Part shown: positions 17,536 through 26,060 of the stretch, piece after piece | Numbering within the stretch: the first letter of the stretch is position 1 | Layout of the letters: each line of letters opens with the position of its first letter | The notes under the pieces: generated by a model | What the model was told of the DNA's origin: nothing | Database searches by the model: none | The model's input: only the letters and a program-made list of their open reading frames with translations | NCBI GenBank assembly: GCA_963698495.1 | Contig: CAVORB010000042.1 | Coordinates: 1 to 64,000, forward strand | Source: CAVORB01 sp963698495 | Lineage (GTDB): Bacteria > Pseudomonadota > Gammaproteobacteria > Chromatiales > Chromatiaceae | DNA length: 64,000 bases | Direction: 5' to 3' | Made by a program: the position numbers and the translations under genes

Positions 17536-17982
17536 ATGCGCAAGATACTTGCCATGACCATAGGGGCGGCCCTGATGTCCGCCGCCATCGCCGGCGAAAT
17601 GGCGACCCCCGACGAGGCCAAGGCGCTGAGCCAGAAGGCGCAGGCCGCGGTGAACGACACAGGCAGCGAGAAGGCCTTCGCCATTTTCTCCGACCCGGCG
17701 GGCGGCTATCAGGAGAAGGACCTCTACGTCTTCTGCATGGACATGGAGGGTGTGATGCTCTATCACGCCAAGAAGCCGGAGCTGGTCGGGAAGAACCTCG
17801 CCGACTTCAACAAGTACGGGGACGAGCTCTTCAAGGACATGATCGCCGTCGCCAAGGATCCCGGCGAGGGCTGGGTCGACTACAAGTGGCCCTACCCCGG
17901 AAGCGAGGAGATCAAGGAGAAGACCAGCTACGTCCTGACCAACAACGAGGGCTTCTTCTGCGGCGTTGGCGCCTATAAGTGA
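17536..17982 (+). CDS. Exported single-cache-domain sensor protein
   Basis: 148-aa periplasmic protein with a signal peptide (MRKILAMTIGAALMSAAIAG). The mature part matches the sCache_2 pattern: KALSQKAQAAVN helix, then YVFCMDMEGVMLYHAKKPELVGKN, then GWVDYKWPYPGSEEIKEKTSYV. Cache domains bind small ligands; in chemoreceptors and kinases they are fused to signalling modules, whereas here the domain is free, suggesting a soluble ligand carrier or a partner of a membrane sensor elsewhere. The ATG at 17536 has GGAGG nine bases upstream. Followed by a strong terminator, so monocistronic. Confidence 0.85.
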   Translation: MRKILAMTIGAALMSAAIAGEMATPDEAKALSQKAQAAVNDTGSEKAFAIFSDPAGGYQEKDLYVFCMDMEGVMLYHAKKPELVGKNLADFNKYGDELFKDMIAVAKDPGEGWVDYKWPYPGSEEIKEKTSYVLTNNEGFFCGVGAYK

Positions 17983-18120
17983 CGCCCGGGCTTCCGGGGT
18001 CAACCCAGCCCGTCTCGCGCCCTTAAGCAAACGCTGATCGGGTCAGCGCTTCCCCGCGGCACATGGACGTGACGCTGATTCTGGCCGGGATGGCCAATAA
18101 TTTGGGTCTCCTTGACGACG

Positions 18121-18151
18121 CAGCCCCGCTTTCGCGGGGCTGTTCTTTTTT
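18121..18151 (+). terminator. Rho-independent terminator after the cache gene
   Basis: Stem CAGCCCCGC/GCGGGGCTG (18121-18129 with 18134-18142) and TTTC loop, followed by TTCTTTTTT. A canonical rightward terminator about 140 bases beyond the stop; the intervening stretch has no ORF. Confidence 0.9.
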
Positions 18152-18204
18152 GTGAGACCGATGACCCATCCGCGAGCCCGGCCCCGAATGCCGCGGCGCA
18201 AGCT

Positions 18205-19182
18205 TCAGCCCAGGTAGGCATCCTCCCACTCGCCCTCGCCCACCGCCTGCTGATAGGGCTCGACCTCCCGCCCCGCGAATACCTCGTCCACTACCTCGAT
18301 GAAGCGCTTGGCCTGGGGGGACAGGAACTTGCCACGGCGCAGCACGATGCCGTAGCTGCGCTTGGGGAAGTATTGCTCCAGCGGGATACTCGCAAGCCGG
18401 TCATCGCCGGTGAGGCACACGTCGGTGACGATGGAGATGCCGAGCCCGAGCTCCACGTATTTTTTGATCACCTCCCAGCCGCCCGCCTCGAGTGTAACCT
18501 TGTAACCCAGGTGGTGCTGCCGGAAAACCAGGTCCACCATCCGCCAGGTGCTGAGATGCCGGGGTGGCAGGATCAAACCGAAGGGGGCGATCTCCTCCAA
18601 TGTCACGTCCTTCTTGCCCGCCAGGGGGTGATCCAAGGGAGTGATGAGCTTGGGTCCGTAGGTGACCACCGGGCGATAGGTAATGTCATCCGGGACCTCC
18701 AGCATGGAGCCCACCGCGAGATCCGCTTCGTCCGCCCGCAACATGGAAAGACCATCGCGGCCGGTGACGTTGTGCAGCTTGAGCTCGATGCCCGGAAAAC
18801 GGCTGGTGAAGAGCCCGACCGGCTCCGGCAGGATATAGAGGATGGTGGACTCGCCCGCCGCGATGTCCAGCGTTCCCTGGTCCACCCGTCCGCAGTGGGT
18901 GGCGAAGGTCTCTTGCAGCTTGTCCATGCCCTCGACGAGTGGCTGCGCCAACTGGTAGAGGAGATCGCCCTCCGGCGTCAGCTTGATCTTGGGCCCCCGC
19001 CGCTCGAAGAGCAGGGTGTCGAACTCCCGCTCCAGGGCCTGAATCTGGAGCGACACCGTCGGCTGGCTCAGAAAGATCTGCTCCGCGGCCGCGCTGACGC
19101 TACCGGTGCGCGCCGCATGGCAGAAGGCGCGCAGCTGTTTCAACCGGTTCTGCTTGTAGTGGATCTGAGAGCCCGATGCCAT
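18205..19182 (-). CDS. LysR-family transcriptional regulator
   Basis: 325-aa LysR-type regulator. The N-terminal winged helix-turn-helix covers residues about 12-72 (LKQLRAFCHAARTGSVSAAAEQIFLSQPTVSLQIQ in sequence, with the recognition helix around LSQPTVSL), followed by the two-lobed periplasmic-binding-like effector domain. The linker and effector domain look closer to the CysB/CbbR side of the family than to metabolite-specific branches, but the ligand cannot be read. I favour the ATG at 19182; a TTG four codons upstream is possible and neither has a strong Shine-Dalgarno. It is convergent with the cache gene. The target genes are not evident from the neighbourhood. Confidence 0.9.
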   Translation of the reverse strand: MASGSQIHYKQNRLKQLRAFCHAARTGSVSAAAEQIFLSQPTVSLQIQALEREFDTLLFERRGPKIKLTPEGDLLYQLAQPLVEGMDKLQETFATHCGRVDQGTLDIAAGESTILYILPEPVGLFTSRFPGIELKLHNVTGRDGLSMLRADEADLAVGSMLEVPDDITYRPVVTYGPKLITPLDHPLAGKKDVTLEEIAPFGLILPPRHLSTWRMVDLVFRQHHLGYKVTLEAGGWEVIKKYVELGLGISIVTDVCLTGDDRLASIPLEQYFPKRSYGIVLRRGKFLSPQAKRFIEVVDEVFAGREVEPYQQAVGEGEWEDAYLG

Positions 19183-19287
19183 TGAACTTATCAATAGTTG
19201 TGTCGCGTGGGGTCAATAATAGTGCATTGCCCGGCGGAATGCCGCCAGGCGCGGCGAATAGTGCGGCGCATCCCGAGGAAACGCCCA

Positions 19288-21159
19288 TCAGTCGGCGCTT
19301 TTGTCGGGGGTTGCACCCCCGATCGACAACCAGGCTTGGCCGGAGAAGGCAAAAGGATTGGCGGCGACGACCGGCAACCCCTTCTCCAAGGCCGTCCGTG
19401 CGCGGGCGATGAGATCGGCATCCTCGCCCTCCAGCGTCAGCGCCATGAGCACCGCCGCCGGGGATGGCAGAGGGCTGTCCGGGAATGCCGGCTCGGAGGG
19501 GACCGCGGGCAACAGCGGCTCGGCGGCGAGCGCCCAACCGCCGTTCCGGTGGAATCGTCCCCAGGCCTGCTTCACCAGGCGCTTTGACAGCGCGAGGTCC
19601 GGCGGCGAGCCCGATAGCGCGCCCCAGTCCGCCAACCCGCGCGCAACGAAGGCATAGTCCTCCAGGGTCGCCTCGCCGATCCAGCCCCGTTCCGAGACCG
19701 CGCGGTGCAGTCTCTCTCCGTCCCAGAGCCGTTCCACCAGATAGTCCCGCAGCGCCGACGCCGCTTGCCGGTAGCGATCTTCTCCGAGCTCTCGAGCACC
19801 CGCGACCAGCGCGCTCAGGGCCAGGCCGTTCCAGCCCGCCAGCCGTTTGTCATCCCTCGGCAGGTCTCGCTGCCGCCGCGCCTCCAGCAGCTTGGTCCGG
19901 GCCTGCTCGAACAGCAAATCGGCCTCGGCGGGGTCGATGCCGAGACCCGGCGCCGCGTCGGCGGGTGCTTGCTCCCGCATGGGCAACAGACCCGCGGCGT
20001 GCTCGGGTGGCCCCTCCAGACCCCAGACCAGCGCCAACAGCCGACGCTCGTCCTCGGTCAGCAGCCGAGCCAGCTCATCACCGCGCCACAGGTAGTAGCC
20101 ACCCTCGACATCCTGGGCGTCGACCGCGGACAGGCTGGCGATGTAGGCACCCTCGTCGCCCGCCATCTCCGCGATCAGAAAATCCAGGGTGTCGCGGGCG
20201 ACCTCCCGGTAACCCGGCCGCTCCAGCACCACGGCCGCACGCAGGTAAAGGGACGCCAACAGCGCCTGGGTGTAGAGCATCTTCTCGAAGTGCGGCGTTT
20301 GCCAGTCGGGATCGACCGTGTAGCGGAAGAAACCGCCGCCGAGATGGTCCCGCAGCCCTCGGTTCGCCATGGCGTCGAGGGTCAGGCGCAGGAACGCCCC
20401 CAGCTCCTCGTCCGGGGCGCGGGCCTGCAGCTCCAGCAGCACGGAGAGGTTGGGCGCCATGGGGAAGCGCGCCTGGTTGCCGAAGCCCCCGGCGAGCTGG
20501 TCGCCGATCAGCCGGGTCTGGCGTCGTAACGCCGAGGCGAGCGCGTCCGCCGAGACGCGCGCCATCGGGTCGGCCGCCGTTTCCGACTCCGCCTCGGCGC
20601 GCTCCAGGGCGGCGCGGCGGGCGAGCTCGCTGAGCTCTGCGCTCTGCTCGGACCACGCCTTTACCACACGCTCGAGCAGCGCGCGAAACTCCCCTGGTGG
20701 CGCGTAGGTCAGTCCCAGCAGCGGATAGCCCGCCGGCGCGAGAAACACGTTTAGAGGCCAGCCGGCCTGGCCCGCCGTGCGCTCGACGAATCCGATCAGG
20801 TAGGCGTCAAGGGCCGGGTGTAGCTCCCGGTCCAGCTTGACCGGGACGAAATGCCGGTTGAGCAGGGCGGCGATATCCGGATCACGGTAGCTCTCTCGCT
20901 GCATCACGTGGCACCAGTGGCACGCGAAGTAACCGCTGGAAACGAACAGGGGCCGGCCGCTAGCACTGGCCTCGGCCAAAGCCTCCCGGCCCCACTCCCG
21001 CCACTGCACCGGATCTTGTCCGTGCATGGCGAGATAGGGGGAGGGGTTGCCCGCGAGGTCGTTCGCGGCCAAGGCCGGGGGAGCGACCAGCGCGATGACG
21101 GAGAGCAGGAGGCCGTAGACCTCGCGCCTCACGAGCCAGTGGAAGCGTTTGCTTGCCAT
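19288..21159 (-). CDS. DUF255 thioredoxin-fold protein (YyaL/SSP411 family), exported
   Basis: 623-aa protein. A signal peptide (YGLLLSVIALVAPPALAAND) is followed by a thioredoxin-like DUF255 domain with the hallmark CHWCHVM (Cys80, Cys83) and then a long six-hairpin-type (alpha/alpha barrel) region: GGFFRYTVDPDW, FEKMLYTQALL, GGYYLWR and KRLAGWNGLALSALV. Family members are sometimes called highly conserved thioredoxin-domain proteins, and no reaction is firmly established. The signal peptide places this copy in the periplasm, whereas many relatives are cytosolic. The ATG at 21159 follows a gap after tatC and the orientation is the same, so Tat and this protein may be transcribed together, but I see no sign of Tat-type twin arginines. 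Confidence 0.88.
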   Translation of the reverse strand: MASKRFHWLVRREVYGLLLSVIALVAPPALAANDLAGNPSPYLAMHGQDPVQWREWGREALAEASASGRPLFVSSGYFACHWCHVMQRESYRDPDIAALLNRHFVPVKLDRELHPALDAYLIGFVERTAGQAGWPLNVFLAPAGYPLLGLTYAPPGEFRALLERVVKAWSEQSAELSELARRAALERAEAESETAADPMARVSADALASALRRQTRLIGDQLAGGFGNQARFPMAPNLSVLLELQARAPDEELGAFLRLTLDAMANRGLRDHLGGGFFRYTVDPDWQTPHFEKMLYTQALLASLYLRAAVVLERPGYREVARDTLDFLIAEMAGDEGAYIASLSAVDAQDVEGGYYLWRGDELARLLTEDERRLLALVWGLEGPPEHAAGLLPMREQAPADAAPGLGIDPAEADLLFEQARTKLLEARRQRDLPRDDKRLAGWNGLALSALVAGARELGEDRYRQAASALRDYLVERLWDGERLHRAVSERGWIGEATLEDYAFVARGLADWGALSGSPPDLALSKRLVKQAWGRFHRNGGWALAAEPLLPAVPSEPAFPDSPLPSPAAVLMALTLEGEDADLIARARTALEKGLPVVAANPFAFSGQAWLSIGGATPDKSAD

Positions 21160-21279
21160 GCTGCGGGACCGGTGACCGCCGACCAGGCGCGTGGACTGTT
21201 GGACAACGCGGACGCGGGGCGAGATCCGGGCCCGGACTCGATACACGCCGCAGCCGGCCCAGCGAGGGAGGCCACTTCT

Positions 21280-22476
21280 TTACGGCTGATCGAGCTGCGC
21301 GAGGATGTTGCGCGCCACTCGCCGCTGATCGTCGTCGCCGTCGGCCAGCACCTCGTAGAGCAGCGCACGGGCGCCAGCCTCGTCCTCATCTTCGCGCAGC
21401 TCCATGACGCGCTCGAGCTTCCGCGCGACCGGATCCGTGACGCTCTCGTCCGGCGGCTCGATGTCCTCGTCCGACTCGATGGCATCGAGCTCCGCCTCCA
21501 TCTCGTCCGGCGTCAACGGACGGAAGCGCCCGTTGTCAAACGGGTCGCCCCCGGAGATATCGCGACCGACCACGGAGTCCCCGCCGGACCTGACGTCAAT
21601 TCCCTCGCCGGGAGGGGAGCTGGGCGAATCGCCGCCCGAAGGTGGATCATCGCTTCCGCGTGCGGCAAGGCCACCGCCACCGGACGCCGCGGCGCCAACG
21701 GCGTAATCCGAATCACTCCCCTCGCCGCCGGCCTCGCTGCGGCGCAGAAAGAAACGGGAGAAGAAGATCCCGAGCTCGAACAACAGCCACATGGGCAGGG
21801 CGAGCAGAGTCTGCGAGATCACGTCTGGCGGCGTCAACAGCATCCCGGCCACGAACACGCCCACGATCACGTAAGGTCGTTTCTTGCGCAGATCCTCGGG
21901 CGTGGTGATGCCGACGGAGACCAGCAAGATGGTCGCGATCGGGATCTCGAAGGCGATCCCGAAGGCGAAAAAGAGCGTGAGGACGAAATCCAGGTAGGCG
22001 GTGATGTCGGTCATCACCGCCACCCCCTCGGGTGCGGTGCCGGTCAGGAAGGCAAACACCAGGGGAAAGACCACGTAGTAGGCGAACGCCATGCCCAGGT
22101 AAAAGAGCACGATGCTGGACACCACGAGCGGCACCGCAAACCGCTTCTCGTGCTGGTACAGGCCTGGTGCCACGAAGGCCCAGAACTGATACAGCAGGTA
22201 GGGCATGGAAAGAAAGACCGCCGCTACCAGGGCGAGCTTGAAGGGCGTCAGGAAGGGCGAGGCCACCTGGGTGGCGATCATGCTGGTCCCCTCCGGCAAC
22301 TGGGCCATCAGGGGCGCGGCGACGTAGATGTAAATGTCGTTGGCGAACGGGAACAGGACCAGAAACACCACCAGCACCGCTACCAGCATGCGCAGGATGC
22401 GGTCCCGCAGCTCTACCAGATGGGAGAGGAAGGGCTGCTCCGGACCGGGTTCTTCATGGTTCGCCGGTGAGGACAT
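21280..22476 (-). CDS. tatC: Twin-arginine translocase subunit TatC with a long C-terminal extension
   Basis: Inner-membrane receptor of the Tat pathway. Residues 1-245 are a normal TatC with six helices and the signal-binding region YQFWAFVAPGLYQHEKR, whose Glu110 corresponds to the conserved first-loop glutamate. It then continues 150 residues beyond the usual end (E. coli TatC is 258 aa; this is 398). The extension is a glycine/serine/aspartate-rich linker (residues 250-345) followed by a helical module (352-396, LERVMELREDEDEAGARA then a GDDDQ helix turn) that resembles the C-terminal TPR-like motif of FimV. The frame is continuous and codon use normal. Last of tatA-tatB-tatC; 152 bp separate it from tatB. 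Confidence 0.93.
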   Translation of the reverse strand: MSSPANHEEPGPEQPFLSHLVELRDRILRMLVAVLVVFLVLFPFANDIYIYVAAPLMAQLPEGTSMIATQVASPFLTPFKLALVAAVFLSMPYLLYQFWAFVAPGLYQHEKRFAVPLVVSSIVLFYLGMAFAYYVVFPLVFAFLTGTAPEGVAVMTDITAYLDFVLTLFFAFGIAFEIPIATILLVSVGITTPEDLRKKRPYVIVGVFVAGMLLTPPDVISQTLLALPMWLLFELGIFFSRFFLRRSEAGGEGSDSDYAVGAAASGGGGLAARGSDDPPSGGDSPSSPPGEGIDVRSGGDSVVGRDISGGDPFDNGRFRPLTPDEMEAELDAIESDEDIEPPDESVTDPVARKLERVMELREDEDEAGARALLYEVLADGDDDQRRVARNILAQLDQP

Positions 22477-22628
22477 GGCGGAATAGGGGGATTCTCGTCG
22501 CCTGGGTTGATGAAAGGTGCGGGTCGCCGTCCCTCGACTGGGGCGTGTCGCCGGACCCCCGCGCCGTCAGTGCGAGAACTACGGGAGGCCCGAAACGGCG
22601 ACCGGCGTCGAGACTCCGCCCCGGGGTC

Positions 22629-22943
22629 TCATTGGGAGCTGGTGTCCTTCCCCTTGTCGCCGCCCGTCGGCGAGCCCTTGCGCGCGGTTGCGGGCGTTTT
22701 GTCGCCGGGCTCTTCCAAGATGGTCTCCAGGGGATTGCTCTTCGCCTGTTTCTCGAGGATCTGCTTGAGCTCCTCGGCCTTGAGCTCACGGTCGATCTCC
22801 GCCTTCACGGAGCTCAGCATGCGCCGCCCGCGACCGAGCCAGAGTCCGGCCGTGCGCGCCAGCTTGGGCAGGCGCTCCGGGCCCACGACCAGCAGGGCCA
22901 CCAGGCCGACCAGGGCAAGCTCCCAGAATCCGACGTCAAACAT
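22629..22943 (-). CDS. tatB: Sec-independent translocase subunit TatB
   Basis: 104-aa TatB. The N-terminal membrane helix (FWELALVGLVALLVVGPERLP) with the conserved GPERLP turn, then an amphipathic helix and a charged, flexible tail, are the family layout. TatB binds TatC and hands the twin-arginine precursor to the TatA pore. It is shorter than E. coli TatB (171 aa) because the tail is reduced. It lies 28 bp after tatA. Confidence 0.93.
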   Translation of the reverse strand: MFDVGFWELALVGLVALLVVGPERLPKLARTAGLWLGRGRRMLSSVKAEIDRELKAEELKQILEKQAKSNPLETILEEPGDKTPATARKGSPTGGDKGKDTSSQ

Positions 22944-22971
22944 CAGGGGGACTCAGTCGGGATCGTGGCGC

Positions 22972-23214
22972 TCAGACCTTGTCCTTCTCCTTGGCGGCGG
23001 CCTCACCCTCGGCGGTGCGCTTGGCCGCGGTCTCCTCGAGCTTCTTCGGCTCCTCGTCCTTCTCCGCCTCGTCCTGACTCATGGCCGAGCGGAAGCCCTT
23101 GACCGCATTGCCCAGGTCCGAGCCGATGCTTTTGAGGCGCTTGGTGCCGAAAAGCAGCAGCACGATGACCAAAATGATCAACAGCTGCCAGATACTGATT
23201 CCACCCATACCCAT
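22972..23214 (-). CDS. tatA: Sec-independent translocase subunit TatA
   Basis: 80-aa TatA. A short N terminus, a membrane helix (IWQLLIILVIVLLLFGTKRL) with the FG-x-KRL hinge, and an amphipathic helix (SIGSDLGNAVKGFRSAM) leading to a Glu/Lys-rich tail match the family. TatA multimers form the protein-conducting element. It follows hisE by 154 bp in the his-tat order seen in many proteobacteria. Confidence 0.93.
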   Translation of the reverse strand: MGMGGISIWQLLIILVIVLLLFGTKRLKSIGSDLGNAVKGFRSAMSQDEAEKDEEPKKLEETAAKRTAEGEAAAKEKDKV

Positions 23215-23368
23215 GGTTGCCTCCGATACCGTCTGCGCGAGACGGCGAGTCGTCTAGTTCAATCGCCGGTGGGCGCCAAGTGCGCGGCGGGTGCCGCCGC
23301 CGCTGGCGCGGACCCCGGTGCGGATGCGCGATCATACCCGAAGAGGATGCCCGGATGCAGTCCCTCAC

Positions 23369-23755
23369 TCACTTCCCGCGGCCGGCTTTTTCCTCGATTC
23401 CGGAGAGCCCGAAGCGCCGGTCGAGCTCGTTGAGCACTGCTTGCGGGCCGAGCCCCCGGTGAGCCAACAGCACCAGCGTGTGGAACCACAGGTCCGCCAC
23501 CTCGTGGACGATCTTGTCGGCCTCCCCATCCTTGGCCGCCATTACGGTCTCGGTCGCCTCCTCGCCGATCTTCTTGAGAATGGCGTCGACACCCTTCGCA
23601 TACAGCCTGGCCACGTAGGAGCCGTCGGGGTCCGCGTGCTTGCGCTCCTCCAAAACCTGGGACAGGCGCTCCAGGACGTCGTTCACGCCTGATTCCGATA
23701 CCCGATGGGTCACGGAGAGCCCATCGCCCTGCTCAGGATTTTCGATAGATGGCAT
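23369..23755 (-). CDS. hisE: Phosphoribosyl-ATP pyrophosphatase
   Basis: 128-aa enzyme that hydrolyses phosphoribosyl-ATP to phosphoribosyl-AMP and pyrophosphate, step 2 of histidine synthesis. The MazG-like all-alpha signature (KKIGEEATETVMAAKDGEADKIVHEVADLWFHTLVLLA) contains the metal-binding EExxE and ExxD residues. The ATG at 23755 overlaps the end of the hisI coding sequence by 23 bases. The N-terminal 25 residues are longer than usual for stand-alone HisE. Confidence 0.93.
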   Translation of the reverse strand: MPSIENPEQGDGLSVTHRVSESGVNDVLERLSQVLEERKHADPDGSYVARLYAKGVDAILKKIGEEATETVMAAKDGEADKIVHEVADLWFHTLVLLAHRGLGPQAVLNELDRRFGLSGIEEKAGRGK

Positions 23756-24878
23756 CGGGATCCTTGAGCACCGGGGCGATCTCGGTCCATTCGCCGTCAC
23801 GCAGCTCGCGGAAAAAGCAGTTGTGCCGCCCGGTGTGGCAGGCGATTCCGCCCTTCTGCTCCACCTCCAGCAGCACGACGTCCGCGTCGCAGTCCACCCG
23901 GATGGCATGCACGACCTGCTGATGTCCCGACTCCTCCCCCTTGTGCCACAGCTTGCCGCGGGACCGGGACCAGTAGACGGCATGGCCCGTATCCTGGGTC
24001 AGCGTGAGCGCCTCCCGGTTCATCCAGGCCATCATCAGGATCTTGCCGGTCCCGGCCTCCTGTGCGATGGCGGGCACCAGGCCCTTGTCGTCCCACTTGA
24101 TCGTATCCAGCCAGTCCTCGTTCACGGTAGCGCCCCTAGAGTCGGTTCCACAACTGTCGGCCAGACGCTGACCGGCGGCGAAATCCAGGGTGCCCTCGTA
24201 GATTGCCCGTCCCGTGATCGCGCCCATGATTCCGCTGCCTGCAACGACACACAATGCGCGGACGTCGTTGAGGTCGGTGATGCCGCCAGAGGCGATCACC
24301 GGGATGGAGATCGCATCGGCCAGGGCCTTGGTGGCCTCGACGTTCGGCCCGGTCAGCATGCCGTCGCGCCCGATGTCGGTGTAGACGATGGCCGTGACGC
24401 CGTCATCCTCGAAGCGCCTCGAGAGCTCTTCCACCCGGTGCGCGGTGACCTCCGCCCAGCCCTTGATGGCGACCAGCCCTTCCTTGGCGTCCAGGCCGAC
24501 GATCACATGGCCAGGAAAGGCGCGGCAAGCGCGGGAGACGAACTCCGGCTCCTTGACCGCCTGGGTGCCGATGATGCAGAAACGCACGCCGGCCTGCAGA
24601 TAGGCCTCGATGGTGGCCTCGTCGCGAATGCCGCCCCCGACCTGGATGGGAAGCTCCGGATAGGCGGCCGCGATGGCGCGGATCGCCTCACCGTTCACCG
24701 GCTCACCGGCGAAAGCCCCGTTGAGGTCCACCAGATGCAGGCGGCGCGCGCCCTCGGCCACCCAGCGGCCGGCCACTTGCACCGGGTCGTCCGAGAACAC
24801 GGTCTCGTCCTCCATGCGGCCCTGGCGCAGGCGCACGCAGCGCCCGTCCTTGAGATCGATGGCGGGAATCAGCAGCAC
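23733..24878 (-). CDS. hisA-hisI: HisA-HisI fusion: ProFAR isomerase joined to phosphoribosyl-AMP cyclohydrolase
   Basis: 381 aa. Residues 1-242 are HisA, a TIM barrel with catalytic Asp8 (PAIDLKDG) and Asp130 (GLDAKEG) and the phosphate loops QVGGGI and ASGGI. Residues about 252-381 are a complete HisI with the metal-binding DCDADVVLLEVEQ and CHTGRHNCFF. They are joined in frame by a 10-residue linker with no stop. HisI also keeps its own potential GTG start (24125-24123) behind AGGGG, and a TAG in another frame (24138-24136) ends just before it, so an indel that hides the hisA stop cannot be excluded. hisF, which normally lies between these genes, is absent. Steps 3 and 4 of histidine synthesis. 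Confidence 0.85.
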   Translation of the reverse strand: MLLIPAIDLKDGRCVRLRQGRMEDETVFSDDPVQVAGRWVAEGARRLHLVDLNGAFAGEPVNGEAIRAIAAAYPELPIQVGGGIRDEATIEAYLQAGVRFCIIGTQAVKEPEFVSRACRAFPGHVIVGLDAKEGLVAIKGWAEVTAHRVEELSRRFEDDGVTAIVYTDIGRDGMLTGPNVEATKALADAISIPVIASGGITDLNDVRALCVVAGSGIMGAITGRAIYEGTLDFAAGQRLADSCGTDSRGATVNEDWLDTIKWDDKGLVPAIAQEAGTGKILMMAWMNREALTLTQDTGHAVYWSRSRGKLWHKGEESGHQQVVHAIRVDCDADVVLLEVEQKGGIACHTGRHNCFFRELRDGEWTEIAPVLKDPDAIYRKS

Positions 24879-24912
24879 GGGAAGGTCACCTCGACAAGAA
24901 GGGCTCGGCGGC

Positions 24913-25518
24913 TCACAGCGAACCCTTGGTGGAGGGCGTAACCCCCGCCATGCGGGCGTCCGGCTCCAGGGCCATGCGCAGCGCCCGCCCGAAGGCCTTG
25001 AACACCGTCTCCGCCTGGTGATGGGCGTTCTTGCCGCGCAGGTTGTCCACGTGCAGGGTCATCGCCGCATGGTTGACGAGGCCCTGGAAGAACTCGTGGA
25101 ACAGGTCGACGTCGAAGGCGCCGATCACGCCGCGGGTGAAGCTCACGTCGAACACCAGCCCGGGCCGCCCGGACAGATCGATCACCACCCGCGACAGGGC
25201 CTCGTCCAGGGGCACGTAGGCATGACCATAGCGGCGGATACCCTTCTTGTCGCCCACTGCCCTTGCCAGCGCCTGCCCCAGGGTGATGCCGATGTCCTCC
25301 ACCGTGTGGTGCGCGTCGATGTGCAGATCGCCCTGCGCCTCGATGTCGATATCGACCAGCCCGTGCCGGGCAACCTGATCGAGCATGTGCTCAAGGAAGG
25401 GCAGCTTGGTATCGAAGCTCGAGCGGCCGGTGCCGTCGAGGTCCAGCCGGACCCGGATGCGGGTCTCCAGGGTATTGCGTTCCACTTCCGCAACGCGATG
25501 CAGGGTCTTGTCTTCCAC
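24913..25518 (-). CDS. hisB: Imidazoleglycerol-phosphate dehydratase
   Basis: 201-aa monofunctional HisB, dehydrating imidazole glycerol phosphate to imidazole acetol phosphate. The Mn-binding repeats DAHHTVEDIGITLG and NAHHQAETVFKAFG are intact, as is RNTLETRI near the N terminus. The start is GTG at 25518; no good Shine-Dalgarno is visible. hisH, which usually follows, is missing: the next gene begins 34 bp later as hisA. It is the first gene of hisB-hisAI-hisE-tatABC. Confidence 0.93.
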   Translation of the reverse strand: MEDKTLHRVAEVERNTLETRIRVRLDLDGTGRSSFDTKLPFLEHMLDQVARHGLVDIDIEAQGDLHIDAHHTVEDIGITLGQALARAVGDKKGIRRYGHAYVPLDEALSRVVIDLSGRPGLVFDVSFTRGVIGAFDVDLFHEFFQGLVNHAAMTLHVDNLRGKNAHHQAETVFKAFGRALRMALEPDARMAGVTPSTKGSL

Positions 25519-25622
25519 GGAGCTGATCGATCTGTATGGTTGACGGCGACAGCTTGGTATTAAACCACAGGGCGCCCCGGCGGGCGCTATCGGGCGGGTT
25601 TCCTGCGCGTCCGGGACCCGGA

Positions 25623-26060
25623 TCAGCTCTCCAGCCAGAAGGTCACGGGACCATCATTGACCAGGCTGACCTGCATGTTGGCGCCGAAGCGCCCGGTCTG
25701 TACATCGGTATACGCGTCACGCGCACCCGCGACCAGGTAGTCGAACAGGCGCCGTCCCTCGTCCGGCGGGGCCGCCGAGGTAAAGCTGGCCCGCGTGCCC
25801 TTGCTGGTGTCCGCCGCCAGCGTGAACTGGGGAACCAGCAGCAGGCCGCCGCCAATGTCGCGCAGACTGAGATTCATGCGATCCGCCCCGTCGGGGAAGA
25901 CCCGATAGCCCAGCAGACGCTCCAGCAACCGGTCCGCCCTAGCCTCGTCGTCGGACTTCTGCACCCCGACCAGCACCAGCAAACCGCGATCGATGGCGCC
26001 CACGGTCTCGTCCCCGACCTCGACCCTGGCCGAGCGCACCCGCTGCAAGAGCCCGATCAT
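25623..26060 (-). CDS. dtd: D-aminoacyl-tRNA deacylase
   Basis: 145-aa enzyme that clears D-amino acids mischarged on tRNA, with the family N terminus MIGLLQRVRSARVEV, the SLRDIGGGLLLVPQFTL strand, and NMQVSLVNDGPVTFWLES at the end (NDGPVT is the catalytic/chirality motif). Normal length. The ATG overlaps the stop of the proline iminopeptidase gene by four bases, so the two are translationally coupled, with pip first. This pairing is common in gammaproteobacteria. Confidence 0.95.
   Translation of the reverse strand: MIGLLQRVRSARVEVGDETVGAIDRGLLVLVGVQKSDDEARADRLLERLLGYRVFPDGADRMNLSLRDIGGGLLLVPQFTLAADTSKGTRASFTSAAPPDEGRRLFDYLVAGARDAYTDVQTGRFGANMQVSLVNDGPVTFWLES

Noticed and set aside
18000..18120. 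Small RNA in the 3' region of the cache gene
   Set aside because: The terminator at 18121 is adequately explained as the end of the cache transcript; no separate promoter is visible.
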